This document shows positions 7,446 through 16,052 of a stretch of 64,000 nt of DNA, piece by piece. The DNA comes from Streptomyces radicis (lineage in GTDB: Bacteria > Actinomycetota > Actinomycetes > Streptomycetales > Streptomycetaceae): the NCBI RefSeq assembly GCF_003626575.1, contig NZ_RBDY01000003.1, forward strand, positions 310,001 through 374,000. The letters are read 5' to 3'. How positions within the stretch are numbered: position 1 is the first letter of the stretch; each line of letters starts with the position of its first letter. Both the position numbers and the translations under genes were made by a program. The notes under the pieces are model-generated. The model did no database searches. It saw only the letters and a list, made by a program, of their open reading frames with translations, and was not told where the DNA came from.

Positions 7446-8489
7446 CTACGCCGCGACGGCGACCGGTCGGGCCGCGGCGGTGCGTTCGTGCCAGGCGTCG
7501 AGCAGGCGGTCGGCCGAGCCGCCGATGGGGCCGACCGCGTCCGACAGCGTGGCGGGGTCGGGGAGTTCGGCGGAGTCCACCGCGGCCAGCGCCTCGGCCG
7601 GGTCGTCGACCGTGTCGGAGCACACGGACAACAGGTAGTCGGGGACGGACAGTTCGGGGTCGACGCAGCCGACGAGCGGGGTGCCGACGGCGGCGACCAG
7701 GGGGAAGACCGTGCCGGGGATGCCGATCGCGGCCTCGGCGCGCGCCGACGCGGTGACGGAGGGGACGGCGCTGATCTCCCAGCGCTCCCACAGCGAACGG
7801 TCCTCGCGCGGGTGCAGGCCGACCAGGATCCGTTTGCCCGCCGCGGCGAGTTGCTCGGTCGAGCGGAGCAGCAGCTCGGTGCCGGGGGCGGCGTCCCCGG
7901 TCTCGTCGGGGTGGGTGACGCTGGTCAGCACGAGCACCAGGTCGCGCTCGGGGCGGCGGACGGGGAGGTCGTCGGTCTGCGGCGAGCCCACCGTGCGCAC
8001 GGGGCGCCTGGTGCCGAAGCAGGCGGCGAACGCGCGCCCCTCCGCCGCCGATGAGGCGGTGAACAGGCGGACGCGGCGCCGTAGTTCGCGGGCGCGTGGG
8101 GCCTCGACCGGCTGCTGGTACGCCAGCGCCGAGGCGTTGAGCGGCAGGCGGCGGAACCGGGCGGCGCAGTCCGCGGGCCAGTCGCCCGCGCCGGTGACCA
8201 CGAGCACGTCGGCCTCGGGCGCGTCGGCGGGGGTGGCGACCTGGACGGGGTCGCCCGGCGCGATGCCCGCGTAGTCGGGGACGAGTTGGGTGAGGTCCCA
8301 GCGGCGGCGGGCGGCCTCGTCGAGGATCGGGGCGACGTGGTAGGTGCCCCAGGGCTCGTTGGTGGCGATCAGTACACGGAGCGGCCGGGGGCGGCGCGCC
8401 CAGGCGGCCGATCCGGTGAGCCCGGCCCCGGCGGTTCCGCCCAGGAGCCCGCCCAGCACGGAACGGCGCGACACGTGCGTATCGATCAT
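7446..8489 (-). CDS. Tat-exported protein of unknown function, GT-B/CDP-glycerol transferase-like region
   Basis: A 347-aa protein. The N terminus has a twin-arginine signal, SRRSVLGGLLGG, followed by a short hydrophobic Gly/Ala stretch and an A-x-A-like cut site near residue 31. The body begins RPLRVLIATNEPWGTYHVAPIL and alternates Rossmann-like strands with a VLVLTSVTHPDETGD segment and an LLVGLHPRED-like strand, similar in layout to the second half of GT-B fold or CDP-glycerol glycerophosphotransferase proteins. The likely location is the outer face of the membrane or secreted, folded before export. Catalytic residues cannot be pointed to confidently, so function is open. It ends convergent with the 998-aa gene and shares the terminator region. 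Confidence 0.6.
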   Translation of the reverse strand: MIDTHVSRRSVLGGLLGGTAGAGLTGSAAWARRPRPLRVLIATNEPWGTYHVAPILDEAARRRWDLTQLVPDYAGIAPGDPVQVATPADAPEADVLVVTGAGDWPADCAARFRRLPLNASALAYQQPVEAPRARELRRRVRLFTASSAAEGRAFAACFGTRRPVRTVGSPQTDDLPVRRPERDLVLVLTSVTHPDETGDAAPGTELLLRSTEQLAAAGKRILVGLHPREDRSLWERWEISAVPSVTASARAEAAIGIPGTVFPLVAAVGTPLVGCVDPELSVPDYLLSVCSDTVDDPAEALAAVDSAELPDPATLSDAVGPIGGSADRLLDAWHERTAAARPVAVAA

Positions 8490-8618
8490 GTCCGCAACCG
8501 TAGTGTCCGAGTTCTACCGTTGTGTAAACGGATCGTTCCGCACAGAAGGCCACCTCGGGGCCACCTCGGCCGCGTACCCTGGGGGTGCGCGTCGTCACGG
8601 CCTGTCGGCGCGGCGAGG

Positions 8619-9434
8619 ATGGCGCGGGGGTGGGATCCGGTGGGACAGGAGTTGGTGCCGTGGGGGCCCTGGGGCCCCGACGACCGGGACGAGCCGACCG
8701 AGGCGGGCGCGGCGACCGAGGCGGGCGCGCCGGGCGACCGGCCCACCGCGGTCGACGCGGGCGCGGGCCCCGAGCCGCCCTGGGGGTATCTCGACCAGTA
8801 CCTCTGGTACACGTGCGACATCCTCAGCGACCATCTCGCGGGCACGCTCGACGCGCGGCCGATGGTCGCGACCACGGCCCGACTCAGGCCGGGTGAGCGG
8901 CCGTTGGCGGTGGGTCCGGCGTTCTATCTCACATGGCGCGCGGTGGGCGACGGGAGCTGGACGCACAGCGGCGTCGTGGCGTTCGGCCATCCGGCGCTGG
9001 TGGCGGGCACGTTGATCGGCTCGGCCATGGGGAACGCCGCGCGGCGCCGGGCCGCGCAGGCGGCCGTGCGGCCCCGCTGGGTGCCCGAGGCGTCGGGCGA
9101 GGTGGTGGTCAGCGATCTGGGGTTCCACTTCCTCAACCCCGTCGCGGCGGCCTACACATGGGACTGGGGCACGCCGACGTCGATGGAGATGGTGGGCCCC
9201 GAGCGGCTCCAGTGCGGCTTCGTCGGCGGGAACGGCGGCCATGTCGCCGCCCAACTGCACACGCCCTGGGCGTCGTTGATCTTTGTGCTGACCGCGTTGC
9301 ACGCGTTCCCCGCGCATCCGCGGCTGCTGTCCTGTGCGTGGCTGCCGCCGGGCTTCGAGGCGCGGTGCGCGCGGCTGGGTTATCCCCTACGCTTCCCCGA
9401 CCGTCTCAGGCCCGCCGGACCGACGCCCGCCTGA
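8619..9434 (+). CDS. Conserved-looking protein of unknown function
   Basis: About 271 aa from ATG 8619. Frame and composition are protein-like: acidic/Ala-rich first 50 residues, then PWGYLDQYLWYTCDILSDHL, AFYLTWRAVGDGSWTHSGV, a Gly/Ala segment (ALVAGTLIGSAMGNAARRRAAQ) and a hydrophobic stretch HTPWASLIFVLTALHAFP. No catalytic motif or true transmembrane helix is obvious; the repeated aromatic strands could be a GRAM/PH-like fold, which is a guess. The open frame extends further upstream, but those residues are Pro/Arg-rich and antisense to the Tat gene, so the internal ATG is preferred. It is divergent from the Tat gene. Confidence 0.6.
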   Translation: MARGWDPVGQELVPWGPWGPDDRDEPTEAGAATEAGAPGDRPTAVDAGAGPEPPWGYLDQYLWYTCDILSDHLAGTLDARPMVATTARLRPGERPLAVGPAFYLTWRAVGDGSWTHSGVVAFGHPALVAGTLIGSAMGNAARRRAAQAAVRPRWVPEASGEVVVSDLGFHFLNPVAAAYTWDWGTPTSMEMVGPERLQCGFVGGNGGHVAAQLHTPWASLIFVLTALHAFPAHPRLLSCAWLPPGFEARCARLGYPLRFPDRLRPAGPTPA

Positions 9435-9570
9435 GTGGGGACAGTTAACGATACGTAGAGATCCGTTCACAGCCGTGGCGGGGACCGGGGGACGGTGGTG
9501 ATCCCGGTCGGAGCCGGTCGCCCGAATGACTACGGTTGTCAACCGACGGGCGCCGTAAGGCGCTTGACGC

Positions 9571-10848
9571 GTGAGCAGTAGAGGAGTCTTGGACCGGATG
9601 ACCGAGCGCGTGGAAGACCTGATCGAGCAGCTGGGCTCCTGGCGGACGGGTGACGTCGTCGACCAGAGCCCGCGCGAGAGAGTCCTCGCCGAGCTCAGCA
9701 CGCAGGGGCCGCATGTGGTCCCGGTGTTGATCAAGCGGCTCAGGACGCTGGTCACCGCCTCAGCCCAGCATCGCGACCAGGTCAGCAGGGTCCCGGCGGC
9801 GGCGGACGATGCGGCGGACGACGGGGCGGGCCTGAAGCAGGGGATCATCGAGGCGCTGCACCGGATCGGCGACCAGCAGGCGGGCCCGGTGCTCACGGCG
9901 TCGCTGGTCGACCCGGCGTGCCGGTGGGCGGCGGCGCGGGCGTTGAAGGACGTGCGGGACGACGACGCGGTGGGTCCGCTGCTCGACGCCCTCGCCAGGG
10001 CGCAGCCCAACGGCTCGCTGATCTGGGACATCGCGGACACGCTGCGCAGCTACCCGGTGCCGAGGGCGGTGATCGAGCGGCGGCTCCAGGCGGAGAAGTC
10101 GCAGCAGGGGCAGCAGAATTTGAACGGGCTGCTGGCCGTGTTGTCCCACGAGGGCGACGGCGCGGTGGCCGAAGGGCTGCACGCCGCGCTGTCGCCGCAC
10201 ACGGATGTGCGGCTGAAGTCCGTGGAGGAGCTGGCGGGTTCGGGCAAGGGCGAGGGGGAGGGCGAGACGCGGGAGGCGTTGACGCTGCTGGCCCTTGACA
10301 AGGCGCCACCGGTGAGCCTGCGGGCGGTGCAGGCGCTCGGGGACCCGCCGCCGCAGGATCTCGTGCTCTCGGCGATCGGCCTGGCCGCGCGGGCGGAGCG
10401 GCCCGCGCGTGACCTCCAACTGATCAGCAGGACCCGGCACTTCGTCCGCAACCACCCGGCGGGCATCCCGGCGGTGCTGGCGGCGCTGGAGGGCGCGCCC
10501 GAGCTGCCGACGGCCGAGGTGCACATCGTTCTCGAGATCCTGTCGCCGCTCAACGTGGACCTGACGCCGGAGCACCCGATACGGCTGCTGCGGGCGTTGC
10601 ACGGTCTCGCGGCGCGCCCCGACTACGAGATCAGGCACCGTTCGCTTGCCGTACTGCGCGGTGGGGACCTGCTGTTCACGCTCATGGCCGAGGACGCGCC
10701 GGTCAGCGTGGAGGCGCGCACGATCTTCGACTCCTTCGCGGAGCCGAGCGACATCGCCCGCTTCGAGCGGTTCACGCACACGCGGCCCAAGCAGCCGGGC
10801 ATGGGCCCCACGTGGCAGCAGCGCCTCAACCTCTTCCGGCGCCGCTGA
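9571..10848 (+). CDS. HEAT-repeat protein
   Basis: A 425-aa alpha-helical protein with regularly spaced HEAT/PBS-lyase-like repeats, for example QQAGPVLTASLVDPACRWAAARALKDVRDDDAVGPLLDALARAQ and CARALKD-like turns. Such solenoids are protein-protein scaffolds, here probably cytoplasmic. The longest start is GTG 9571, but GAGGAG at 9581-9586 lies 11 bases before an in-frame ATG at 9598, so a shorter product starting MTERVEDLIEQL is equally possible. A short palindrome, CGGTTGTCAACCG, lies at 9533-9545 just upstream and could be an operator. The 3' end overlaps the convergent SdpI-like gene by about 23 bases. Its partner is unknown. Confidence 0.75.
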   Translation: MSSRGVLDRMTERVEDLIEQLGSWRTGDVVDQSPRERVLAELSTQGPHVVPVLIKRLRTLVTASAQHRDQVSRVPAAADDAADDGAGLKQGIIEALHRIGDQQAGPVLTASLVDPACRWAAARALKDVRDDDAVGPLLDALARAQPNGSLIWDIADTLRSYPVPRAVIERRLQAEKSQQGQQNLNGLLAVLSHEGDGAVAEGLHAALSPHTDVRLKSVEELAGSGKGEGEGETREALTLLALDKAPPVSLRAVQALGDPPPQDLVLSAIGLAARAERPARDLQLISRTRHFVRNHPAGIPAVLAALEGAPELPTAEVHIVLEILSPLNVDLTPEHPIRLLRALHGLAARPDYEIRHRSLAVLRGGDLLFTLMAEDAPVSVEARTIFDSFAEPSDIARFERFTHTRPKQPGMGPTWQQRLNLFRRR

Positions 10849-11275
10849 CCCCGCCACCCGGCCGAGGACCCACGCCCGCACCCGGTCCTCGGCCGCCCCC
10901 GGTGGCGGCCTCGACGGGCCGGGGCCGCAGGGCGCGGCTGCCGCGCCAGGCCCCGGTGAACAGCAGCGCCACGCAGGCGCCCGTCGCCGTCAACACCGTG
11001 ACGGTGAAGGCCGGTTCGCTGTCCAGGTAGAAGCCGGAGAACGCCACGAGCAGCAGCAGCACGCCGCCCGCCGTGACCCAGGGGCCCGCGACGCGGTGCA
11101 TGGTGCGCCATGTCTCGTCGCTCTCCAGGGCGCGCACGGTCCGTATGCCGAGGAACGCGTTCCTGCTCAACTTGCCACGCTGCGGCAGGAGTCCCAGGGC
11201 CAGGAGGAGCACTCCGGCCACGGTGAGGGCGAGTGCCGTGGTGATGGCCGTGCCGGTGGTCACCGCGTCGGTCAT
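10826..11275 (-). CDS. SdpI/YhfL-family membrane protein
   Basis: About 149 aa with three hydrophobic helices: AITTALALTVAGVLLLALGLL, WVTAGGVLLLLVAFSGFYL and VLTATGACVALLFTGAW. Between the first two is the family signature RGKLSRNAFLGIRTVRALESDETWRTMHRVAGP. SdpI-like proteins are integral membrane proteins; the Bacillus prototype gives immunity to the SdpC toxin and senses it, while most actinobacterial members are uncharacterised. I chose ATG 11275 because GGAAG lies upstream and homologues begin just before the first helix. The tail is Gly/Pro/Arg-rich. Its place at the end of a WXG100-containing cluster makes an immunity role thinkable but unproven. Confidence 0.75.
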   Translation of the reverse strand: MTDAVTTGTAITTALALTVAGVLLLALGLLPQRGKLSRNAFLGIRTVRALESDETWRTMHRVAGPWVTAGGVLLLLVAFSGFYLDSEPAFTVTVLTATGACVALLFTGAWRGSRALRPRPVEAATGGGRGPGAGVGPRPGGGVSGAGRG

Positions 11276-11348
11276 GCGGTCAGCGTACTTCCCTGACCTG
11301 CCGTTCCCCGGGCCGCTCCACAGTCGCCACACAACCGGCCCAGCTCGC

Positions 11349-12011
11349 CTACCTGATCCCCTTGGCGGTGCGCAGCACGGGAACGCCGGAGCGCTCCAGC
11401 GCGTCGAGCAGCTCCCGGTTGTCCATGGTCCGGATCTCGGTCCATTCCCCGGCCCTGTTCATGATGTCGACGCCGGGGAATCCCCACAGGCCCTTGCCGA
11501 GCAGCTCCTCGGCGACCTGGATCTCGCCGAACGGCAGCGCGGCGAGCTGCCCGTGCGGCGCGATCACCCGGATCCACCCGTCGGCGAACGCCACCACGCC
11601 GGGCTCCTTGCCGAGCTGCCCCGGCACGGTGCCAGGGGCGCCCCGGTGGGTGGGCAGCGCCTCCGCCGCCCGCTCCACCCTGGCCCGCCGCCGCTCGCGC
11701 AGGAGGTACTGGGGCAGGAGGAAGGGCAGCGCGATGATGGCAAGCCAGGCGCCGAGGCCGCACAGCGGCAGGATCCAGAACGGCTGGCCGTTCGCCGCCA
11801 TGGCGATCCCGCCGATCAGGCCGAGCCCGATGAAGACGGCGGCGGGCACGATGAAGGGGAGCTTGGGGTTCCCCCTGGTGTGCGGCAGGGGGTGGCGTGC
11901 GAGGTCGGCGAAGCCGACCTCGGCGACGTGCTCGAGCGTGTGCCGCCGCCGCAGCGCGGGCGGGAACTCGTGCCGGGGGGTGTAGGGGGAGATCAACCAC
12001 GTGCGCGCCAT
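11349..12011 (-). CDS. Membrane protein of unknown function with a cytoplasmic C-terminal domain
   Basis: A 220-aa protein. Two adjacent membrane helices occupy about 55-100 (PFIVPAAVFIGLGLIGGIAMAA and FWILPLCGLGAWLAIIALPFLL). The N-terminal 50 residues are polar and the C-terminal 110 form a soluble domain with strands GVVAFADGWIRVIAPHGQLAALPFGEIQ and WTEIRTMDNRELLDALERSG, resembling a PH-like barrel. It lies 94 bases downstream of the 251-aa gene and on the same strand as the WXG100-like genes, so it may belong to that operon. Confidence 0.65.
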   Translation of the reverse strand: MARTWLISPYTPRHEFPPALRRRHTLEHVAEVGFADLARHPLPHTRGNPKLPFIVPAAVFIGLGLIGGIAMAANGQPFWILPLCGLGAWLAIIALPFLLPQYLLRERRRARVERAAEALPTHRGAPGTVPGQLGKEPGVVAFADGWIRVIAPHGQLAALPFGEIQVAEELLGKGLWGFPGVDIMNRAGEWTEIRTMDNRELLDALERSGVPVLRTAKGIR

Positions 12012-12104
12012 GTGTGTTTCCGTTCGCCCTTCCGTTGCCGAGCCCTGTCGTCGTCGCTCCCCGGGGTGCCGCTCCCCAGGGGGCCGCTCCCAGGATGCCG
12101 CTCC

Positions 12105-12860
12105 CTAGGGTGCCGGTACCGCGGCCTTCTCGTCCGCCGCTTTCCCTTCCGTCCCGGCGAGCCGTGACTTCCCGGCTATCAGCGCGATCAGCATGGCCAG
12201 CATCACATCCTGCTCGGGGTCGAGGCACGTGCCCAGGACGAGCAGGCCGTACTCGGCCCCTGGCGCGCACGAGATCGCGGCGGCCATGCCGCCCTGCGGC
12301 GCCTCGGTGACCCCCTCGGGCAGGCTCCCCGGCGGGAGCAGCGGTATGCGGCCCATGACGCCGATCCCGAGGCCCATGTCGGTCTCGTACTGCTCCACAT
12401 GGGAGACGAACCCCAGCTCCGACTGCGGGATCATCCGCCGCAGCAGGGCGGTGGGGTCGATGTCGGGGTTCATCGCGGGCATGCGCAGGGTGGTCACGAG
12501 GATCTGCCAGAGCGCGGCCTTGCGGTCGTCGGCCTCGGGGACGGCGATGACGCCGTGCGTGAGGAAGCCGTTGTTCCACAGGTGCCCGCGCCACCGCAGC
12601 AGGCCCGCGGTGATCTCGGCGTGTCCCTCGGCGGGCATGTCGGGGAAGGCGCGCGCCACGACGTCCCCGTAACGGGCCTTCGCCGCCTCGGCGTCGGGGC
12701 CGTCCGCCAGGATGTCGAACCAGTCCTGCGGCAGGTAGAGCTGCGCGGGCGGTCCCCCGCCGAACAACGCCTCCTCCGACGCCTCCCCCGGCCGCTCCCC
12801 CGGCTCCTCCCCCGGTCCCTTGTCGGGCCCCTTGTCCGGCGCTGCCTCGGTGGGCTCCAT
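12105..12860 (-). CDS. Protein of unknown function in the WXG100 cluster
   Basis: A 251-aa protein. Residues 1-33 are a disordered Pro/Gly/Glu repeat (KGPDKGPGEEPGERPGEA). The remainder is compact and mostly alpha/beta: LYLPQDWFDILADGPDAEAAKARY, LLRWRGHLWNNGFLTHGVIAVPE, then two apolar segments near the end (YGLLVLGTCLDPEQDVMLAMLIALIAGKSRL). No enzyme motif is seen. It has a strong GGAGAGGAG ribosome site 7 bases before its ATG and follows the 406-aa WXG protein by 22 bases. Position suggests a chaperone or partner of the secreted substrates, as EspG/EspH-type proteins are for ESX substrates; this is inference only. Confidence 0.6.
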   Translation of the reverse strand: MEPTEAAPDKGPDKGPGEEPGERPGEASEEALFGGGPPAQLYLPQDWFDILADGPDAEAAKARYGDVVARAFPDMPAEGHAEITAGLLRWRGHLWNNGFLTHGVIAVPEADDRKAALWQILVTTLRMPAMNPDIDPTALLRRMIPQSELGFVSHVEQYETDMGLGIGVMGRIPLLPPGSLPEGVTEAPQGGMAAAISCAPGAEYGLLVLGTCLDPEQDVMLAMLIALIAGKSRLAGTEGKAADEKAAVPAP

Positions 12861-12882
12861 GGTGTGCTCCTCTCCTCCGCGT

Positions 12883-14103
12883 TCAGTCCCTGGCGACCGG
12901 CGACGGGTTCGTCCGCCAGCCCGATGTCCAGAACGGGCCGCTGATCATGTCCACCACCGTGCCGGTGTTGCCGAAGCCGTCCATGAAACGCAGGCCCGCG
13001 GTATTGGCGTTGGTGAGCCAGGTGATGCCCATGACGCCGGGCAGCGCGCTGGCGCTCGTGCCGTTGCGCATGGCCCACCCGAACACCCCCGGCACGCCCC
13101 CGAGCGTCTGGGTCGCCCGCATGCCGTGGAGCACGGACATGCCGATGAACGACCCGGCCCCGAACGCGAAGCTGGCGGCGGACAACAGGAAGGCCGGGTC
13201 GGCGAGCGCGGCGGTGAAGCTGCCCGTCTCGCCCACGGCGGCAAGGTAGTTGGCGCCCATGGAGAGCCCGGCGAGGACCAGCGAGACCGGGCCGAGGAAC
13301 TGGAGGAACGGCACGAACGCCAGCAGCCCGGTGATCGAGCTGAGCAGGCCCGCGATGGCGCCGATCTTCGACAGGATCGGGGCCCACTCGGCCATCAGGT
13401 CGATGAACGCGGCGCCCAACTCGTCGAGCAGATCGGTCAGTCCCTCGACGAGGTCGCCGAACGCGTCGCCGATGCGGTCCCACAGGCCGGGCTCGTTGGG
13501 CGCGATGTCGATGGCGTTCTGGAGGCGGCCCGCGATGGTGCGGCCCTCGGCGTCGTAGTCCTGCTGCAAGCGCTGGGCGCGGTCCCTGAATTCGGAGAGC
13601 GCGGCCTCGGCGACGCGGTAGGCGGTCTCCTGCCGCTCGCGCTCCTCGGCGTTCTGTTCCTGCTCGTTGCGCTCCTCCTCGGTCTCCGGCTCGGGCTCGA
13701 ACGGGCCGGGCTCGGCGGGGAGTCCGTCGATGTTCGCGCTGGCGGCGTCCAGGTCGGCCATGGCCGCGGCGGCGTCCACCTCGAGCAGATCGGCCCGCCG
13801 CTGGAAGTCGCCCATCGTCACCAGCCAGTCGCCGATGGCCCGGTGGGCCTCGCCGAACGACTGGAGCGCGTCCTGGACCTTCGGCTGGAAGTCGTCGCGC
13901 AGCATCCTGCGGAACTCCCGTGCCGTGCGCCCGCGCCACTCGCCCGCGTCGGCGCCGCTGAGCACGGAGTTGACCTCCTCGAGCACCTCGGCGGTGGTGC
14001 CGAACGCCGTGCCGACCGTGTCGATCGACTCCTGGTCGCCCGGGCACGGGACGAAGCCGAGCGCGGGGAAGTCGTTGATGTGCGGCTTGCGTGGAAAAGA
14101 CAT
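12883..14103 (-). CDS. Large WXG100-like protein, putative type VII secretion substrate
   Basis: A 406-aa protein. Residues 20-120 are predicted helical with a WxG turn, GEWRGRTAREF (W56), as in WXG100/LXG proteins. Residues about 125-180 are a Glu-rich coiled coil (EEERNEQEQNAEERERQETAYRVAEAAL). Residues about 245-300 contain strongly hydrophobic Gly/Leu stretches (IAGLLSSITGLLAFVPFLQFLG) that could insert in membranes. The C terminus (PFWTSGWRTNPSPVARD) has no recognisable toxin domain. A GAGGGGGGA ribosome site precedes ATG. It follows the small WXG protein by 10 bases, the arrangement expected of a paired ESX/T7 substrate. No EccC-type ATPase lies in the window. Confidence 0.7.
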   Translation of the reverse strand: MSFPRKPHINDFPALGFVPCPGDQESIDTVGTAFGTTAEVLEEVNSVLSGADAGEWRGRTAREFRRMLRDDFQPKVQDALQSFGEAHRAIGDWLVTMGDFQRRADLLEVDAAAAMADLDAASANIDGLPAEPGPFEPEPETEEERNEQEQNAEERERQETAYRVAEAALSEFRDRAQRLQQDYDAEGRTIAGRLQNAIDIAPNEPGLWDRIGDAFGDLVEGLTDLLDELGAAFIDLMAEWAPILSKIGAIAGLLSSITGLLAFVPFLQFLGPVSLVLAGLSMGANYLAAVGETGSFTAALADPAFLLSAASFAFGAGSFIGMSVLHGMRATQTLGGVPGVFGWAMRNGTSASALPGVMGITWLTNANTAGLRFMDGFGNTGTVVDMISGPFWTSGWRTNPSPVARD

Positions 14104-14113
14104 CGGTCCCCCC

Positions 14114-14416
14114 TCAGGAGCCCTCGTTGGCGGCCTGGAGCTCCTCGGCGAGACTCAGGTCGAGCTCGTCGAACTGCCGCTCCACCTGGGTGAGGATCTC
14201 CGCGGCGCTCCGCGCGAACTCCCCGATCTGGCCGATGCCGTAGCTCCACTCGTCGCCGAACTCCCCCAGCCGGTCGGAGAGCGCCGCGACGCCCGCCTCC
14301 CCGGTGCCGACGTCGCGGATCGCCTCGGCGGGATCGTTCAGGATGTCGGTGATGCGCGTGAGGTTCCCGCGCACCTCGGCGAGCATCTCGCCGTCTATGT
14401 ACAGATCGCTGCTCAC
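14114..14416 (-). CDS. Small WXG100-like helical protein
   Basis: About 100 aa with two helices and a central DEWSYG turn in place of a strict WxG: MLAEVRGNLTRITDILNDPAEAIR, then FGDEWSYGIGQIGEFARSAAEILTQVERQFDELD. Size and layout match EsxA/EsxB-type proteins secreted as helical hairpins. GTG 14416 has GGGGGA five bases upstream and is preferred; an upstream GTG at 14437 would add seven residues. It is the first gene of a minus-strand group running to 10826. Confidence 0.7.
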   Translation of the reverse strand: MSSDLYIDGEMLAEVRGNLTRITDILNDPAEAIRDVGTGEAGVAALSDRLGEFGDEWSYGIGQIGEFARSAAEILTQVERQFDELDLSLAEELQAANEGS

Positions 14417-14437
14417 TCGTCCCCCGTGGTCGGCCAC

Positions 14438-14792
14438 TTGGTGACTTCTTTACTCAGCACCCAAGGACGCACGGCGGGGCCCGACGGTTCTCGCGAGTTC
14501 GGCGCGGCCGTCCGAGCCGGAAGGCGGCGACGGAGGGCTGGTCGACGCCTGCGGTGGAGCCGTCGTGGGGCAGGAACTCCGTCGGAGCGATGTATCCCTC
14601 TCCTGGCTCGAGGCGGAGCGGCCTGCCACGTCGTCGGGGTCAAGCTCCGGAAGCGATCGGCGTACCAGCTCGATCCGGACACTGTCCGGCGTCGATGCTC
14701 GGGCCGGTAGGACTCGGCGGCTGCGGCGGTGAGAGGTGCCCAGCCGCCGCCGGGCACGACGGCGCGGTCGTCATGGCTGGGCTCGCCGCGGG
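14438..14792. other. Gap without a supported gene, possibly decayed coding DNA
   Basis: About 350 bases between the WXG operon and the broken pentapeptide-repeat gene. A minus-strand frame contains protein-like patches (FDDIRERCDTASARLTRGEP, SGSSWYADRFRSL), but the remainder is Arg/Pro-rich and no ribosome site is present. It may be remnant DNA from the same decay as the neighbouring pseudogene. No RNA gene or repeat was recognised. Confidence 0.4.
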
Positions 14793-15436
14793 TCAGCCGG
14801 GCCGATGCTGTGTCGCACCGTTCGCGTATGTCGTCGAATCTGGCGCATACGAGCTGTGGACCGACGTCCATGCCTCCCTGTGCGGGTGCGGGGCTACGCC
14901 GTAGGTGACGTCGAGCTCCGCGGCGAGCGCTTGCGCCATCTGCAACGTTTGTGCCCGATCGATGGTCACCTGCTTGAGCGAGGCGAGGCCGCGGAGCTGG
15001 GAGAAGTCGTTGCCACGCAGGTCCAAGCCGCGGTACGTGCCGCCGTCGAACTCATGGGCCCGGCGGCGCGGACGCGGGTGAGGGTGCTGTAGTCGAGCTT
15101 GCAGCTCTCGAACACGACGTTGTCGAGGGTGACGTCCTCGATCGTGGCGCCCATCAGCTTGCAGTCGCGGAAGACGGCGCCGGTGACCTTGCTGTCGGAC
15201 CAGCGCAGGGCGGACAGCTCGCAGCCGGTGAACTCCACGGAGTCGACGCGGAACGTGGCCAGTTGGACCTGCTGTGTCTTGAGCCCGGTGATGCGCCCGT
15301 CCATGTCGCCGTAGTGGAATTCCGCGACCCGGCCGCGACGGCCTTCCAGCGAGGTCATGTGGGACAGCTACAGGCGGGGCTCGTCCAGCGAGGGCAGCGT
15401 GACGCTCGTGCGGCGGATCGTGCGCGTTCTCTTCAT
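14793..15436 (-). pseudogene. Pentapeptide-repeat protein gene, broken by a stop codon and a frameshift
   Basis: Reading from ATG 15436 the frame gives MKRTRTIRRTSVTLPSLDEP, then TAG at 15368-15370 as codon 23. It continues in the same frame as LSHMTSLEGRRGRVAEFHYG and pentapeptide-like repeats (VEFTGCELSALRW, AVFRDCKLMGATI, VVFESCKLDYSTL). After GP near 15050 the sense jumps to another frame reading EFDGGTYRGLDLRGNDFSQL and SLKQVTIDRAQTLQMAQAL, ending at 14793 with an unrelated-looking tail. Full-length relatives appear to have about 30 more residues at the junction, so a small deletion accompanies the shift. Two independent lesions make this a true pseudogene. The intact family folds as a right-handed beta-helix of uncertain function. 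Confidence 0.8.
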
Positions 15437-15629
15437 TCGCTCCATCCGTCCCGCATCAGTGGATCAGGCGCGCGTAAGCCCCACCGGCCCGCTACCTGAG
15501 CTCAACGTGCGCTGATGACGACGACAGCGGCGGCCAGGGCAGGCCCGAAGGGCGCGCGCCACCTCAGCCGACCACCGGCACGACGGCCGCCGAGAACCAC
15601 CGGACCCTCGCCAGCCGCTCGCCGCTCCC

Positions 15630-16001
15630 CTAGCCACCGCTGTCGGCCAGCGCGGCGAGCTGGTCGAACGTGCGGACAAGGCTCTCGCGGCGGCGGGCGC
15701 GGAACTCGGCCGTGGGGGCGAGGCCGTCGATCGCCTCGTCCCAGACGGCCAGATACGTCTTCTTCCACTCCCTGACCGTGTCACCCGACGGCAGGGTGAC
15801 ACCGACGTAGCCGCGCGTGCCGATCAGGTGGAGCAGCTCCAGGTTGCACGGGACGGCCACGCCCCAGTACTCGTCGGGTTCGAGCTCGACCGGGTCACCG
15901 GCCATCGCCTCGGCCGTCTCGTCGACCAACTTACCGGTGATCAGCGACAGATGGTCGGCCGCCGTGTCCTCGTCGAAGTTCCCCGCACCCCATCTGCCCA
16001 C
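15630..16001 (-). CDS. DUF4259-family protein
   Basis: A 123-aa protein beginning MGRWGAGNFDEDTAADHL, the characteristic start of DUF4259 proteins (MGxWGxGxFdnDxAxD). The rest is helical (LITGKLVDETAEAM, LELLHLIGTRGYVGVTLPSG, EFRARRRESLVRTFDQLAAL). Family function is unknown. It stands alone between the pentapeptide pseudogene and the kinase gene. About 190 bases before the pseudogene start show nothing recognisable. Confidence 0.8.
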   Translation of the reverse strand: MGRWGAGNFDEDTAADHLSLITGKLVDETAEAMAGDPVELEPDEYWGVAVPCNLELLHLIGTRGYVGVTLPSGDTVREWKKTYLAVWDEAIDGLAPTAEFRARRRESLVRTFDQLAALADSGG

Positions 16002-16052
16002 CGTCGCTCCGCCCGTCGCTCCGCCCGTCGCCCGCCCCGTACCCCAACGTCC

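Noticed and set aside
8517..8531. CCGTT-N5-AACGG inverted repeat in the 8.5 kb divergent promoter
   Set aside because: Five-base arms occur often by chance and no regulator is adjacent.
8286..8618. 111 extra codons before the gene at 8619
   Set aside because: They are antisense to the Tat-exported gene, Pro/Arg-rich, and have no support as coding.
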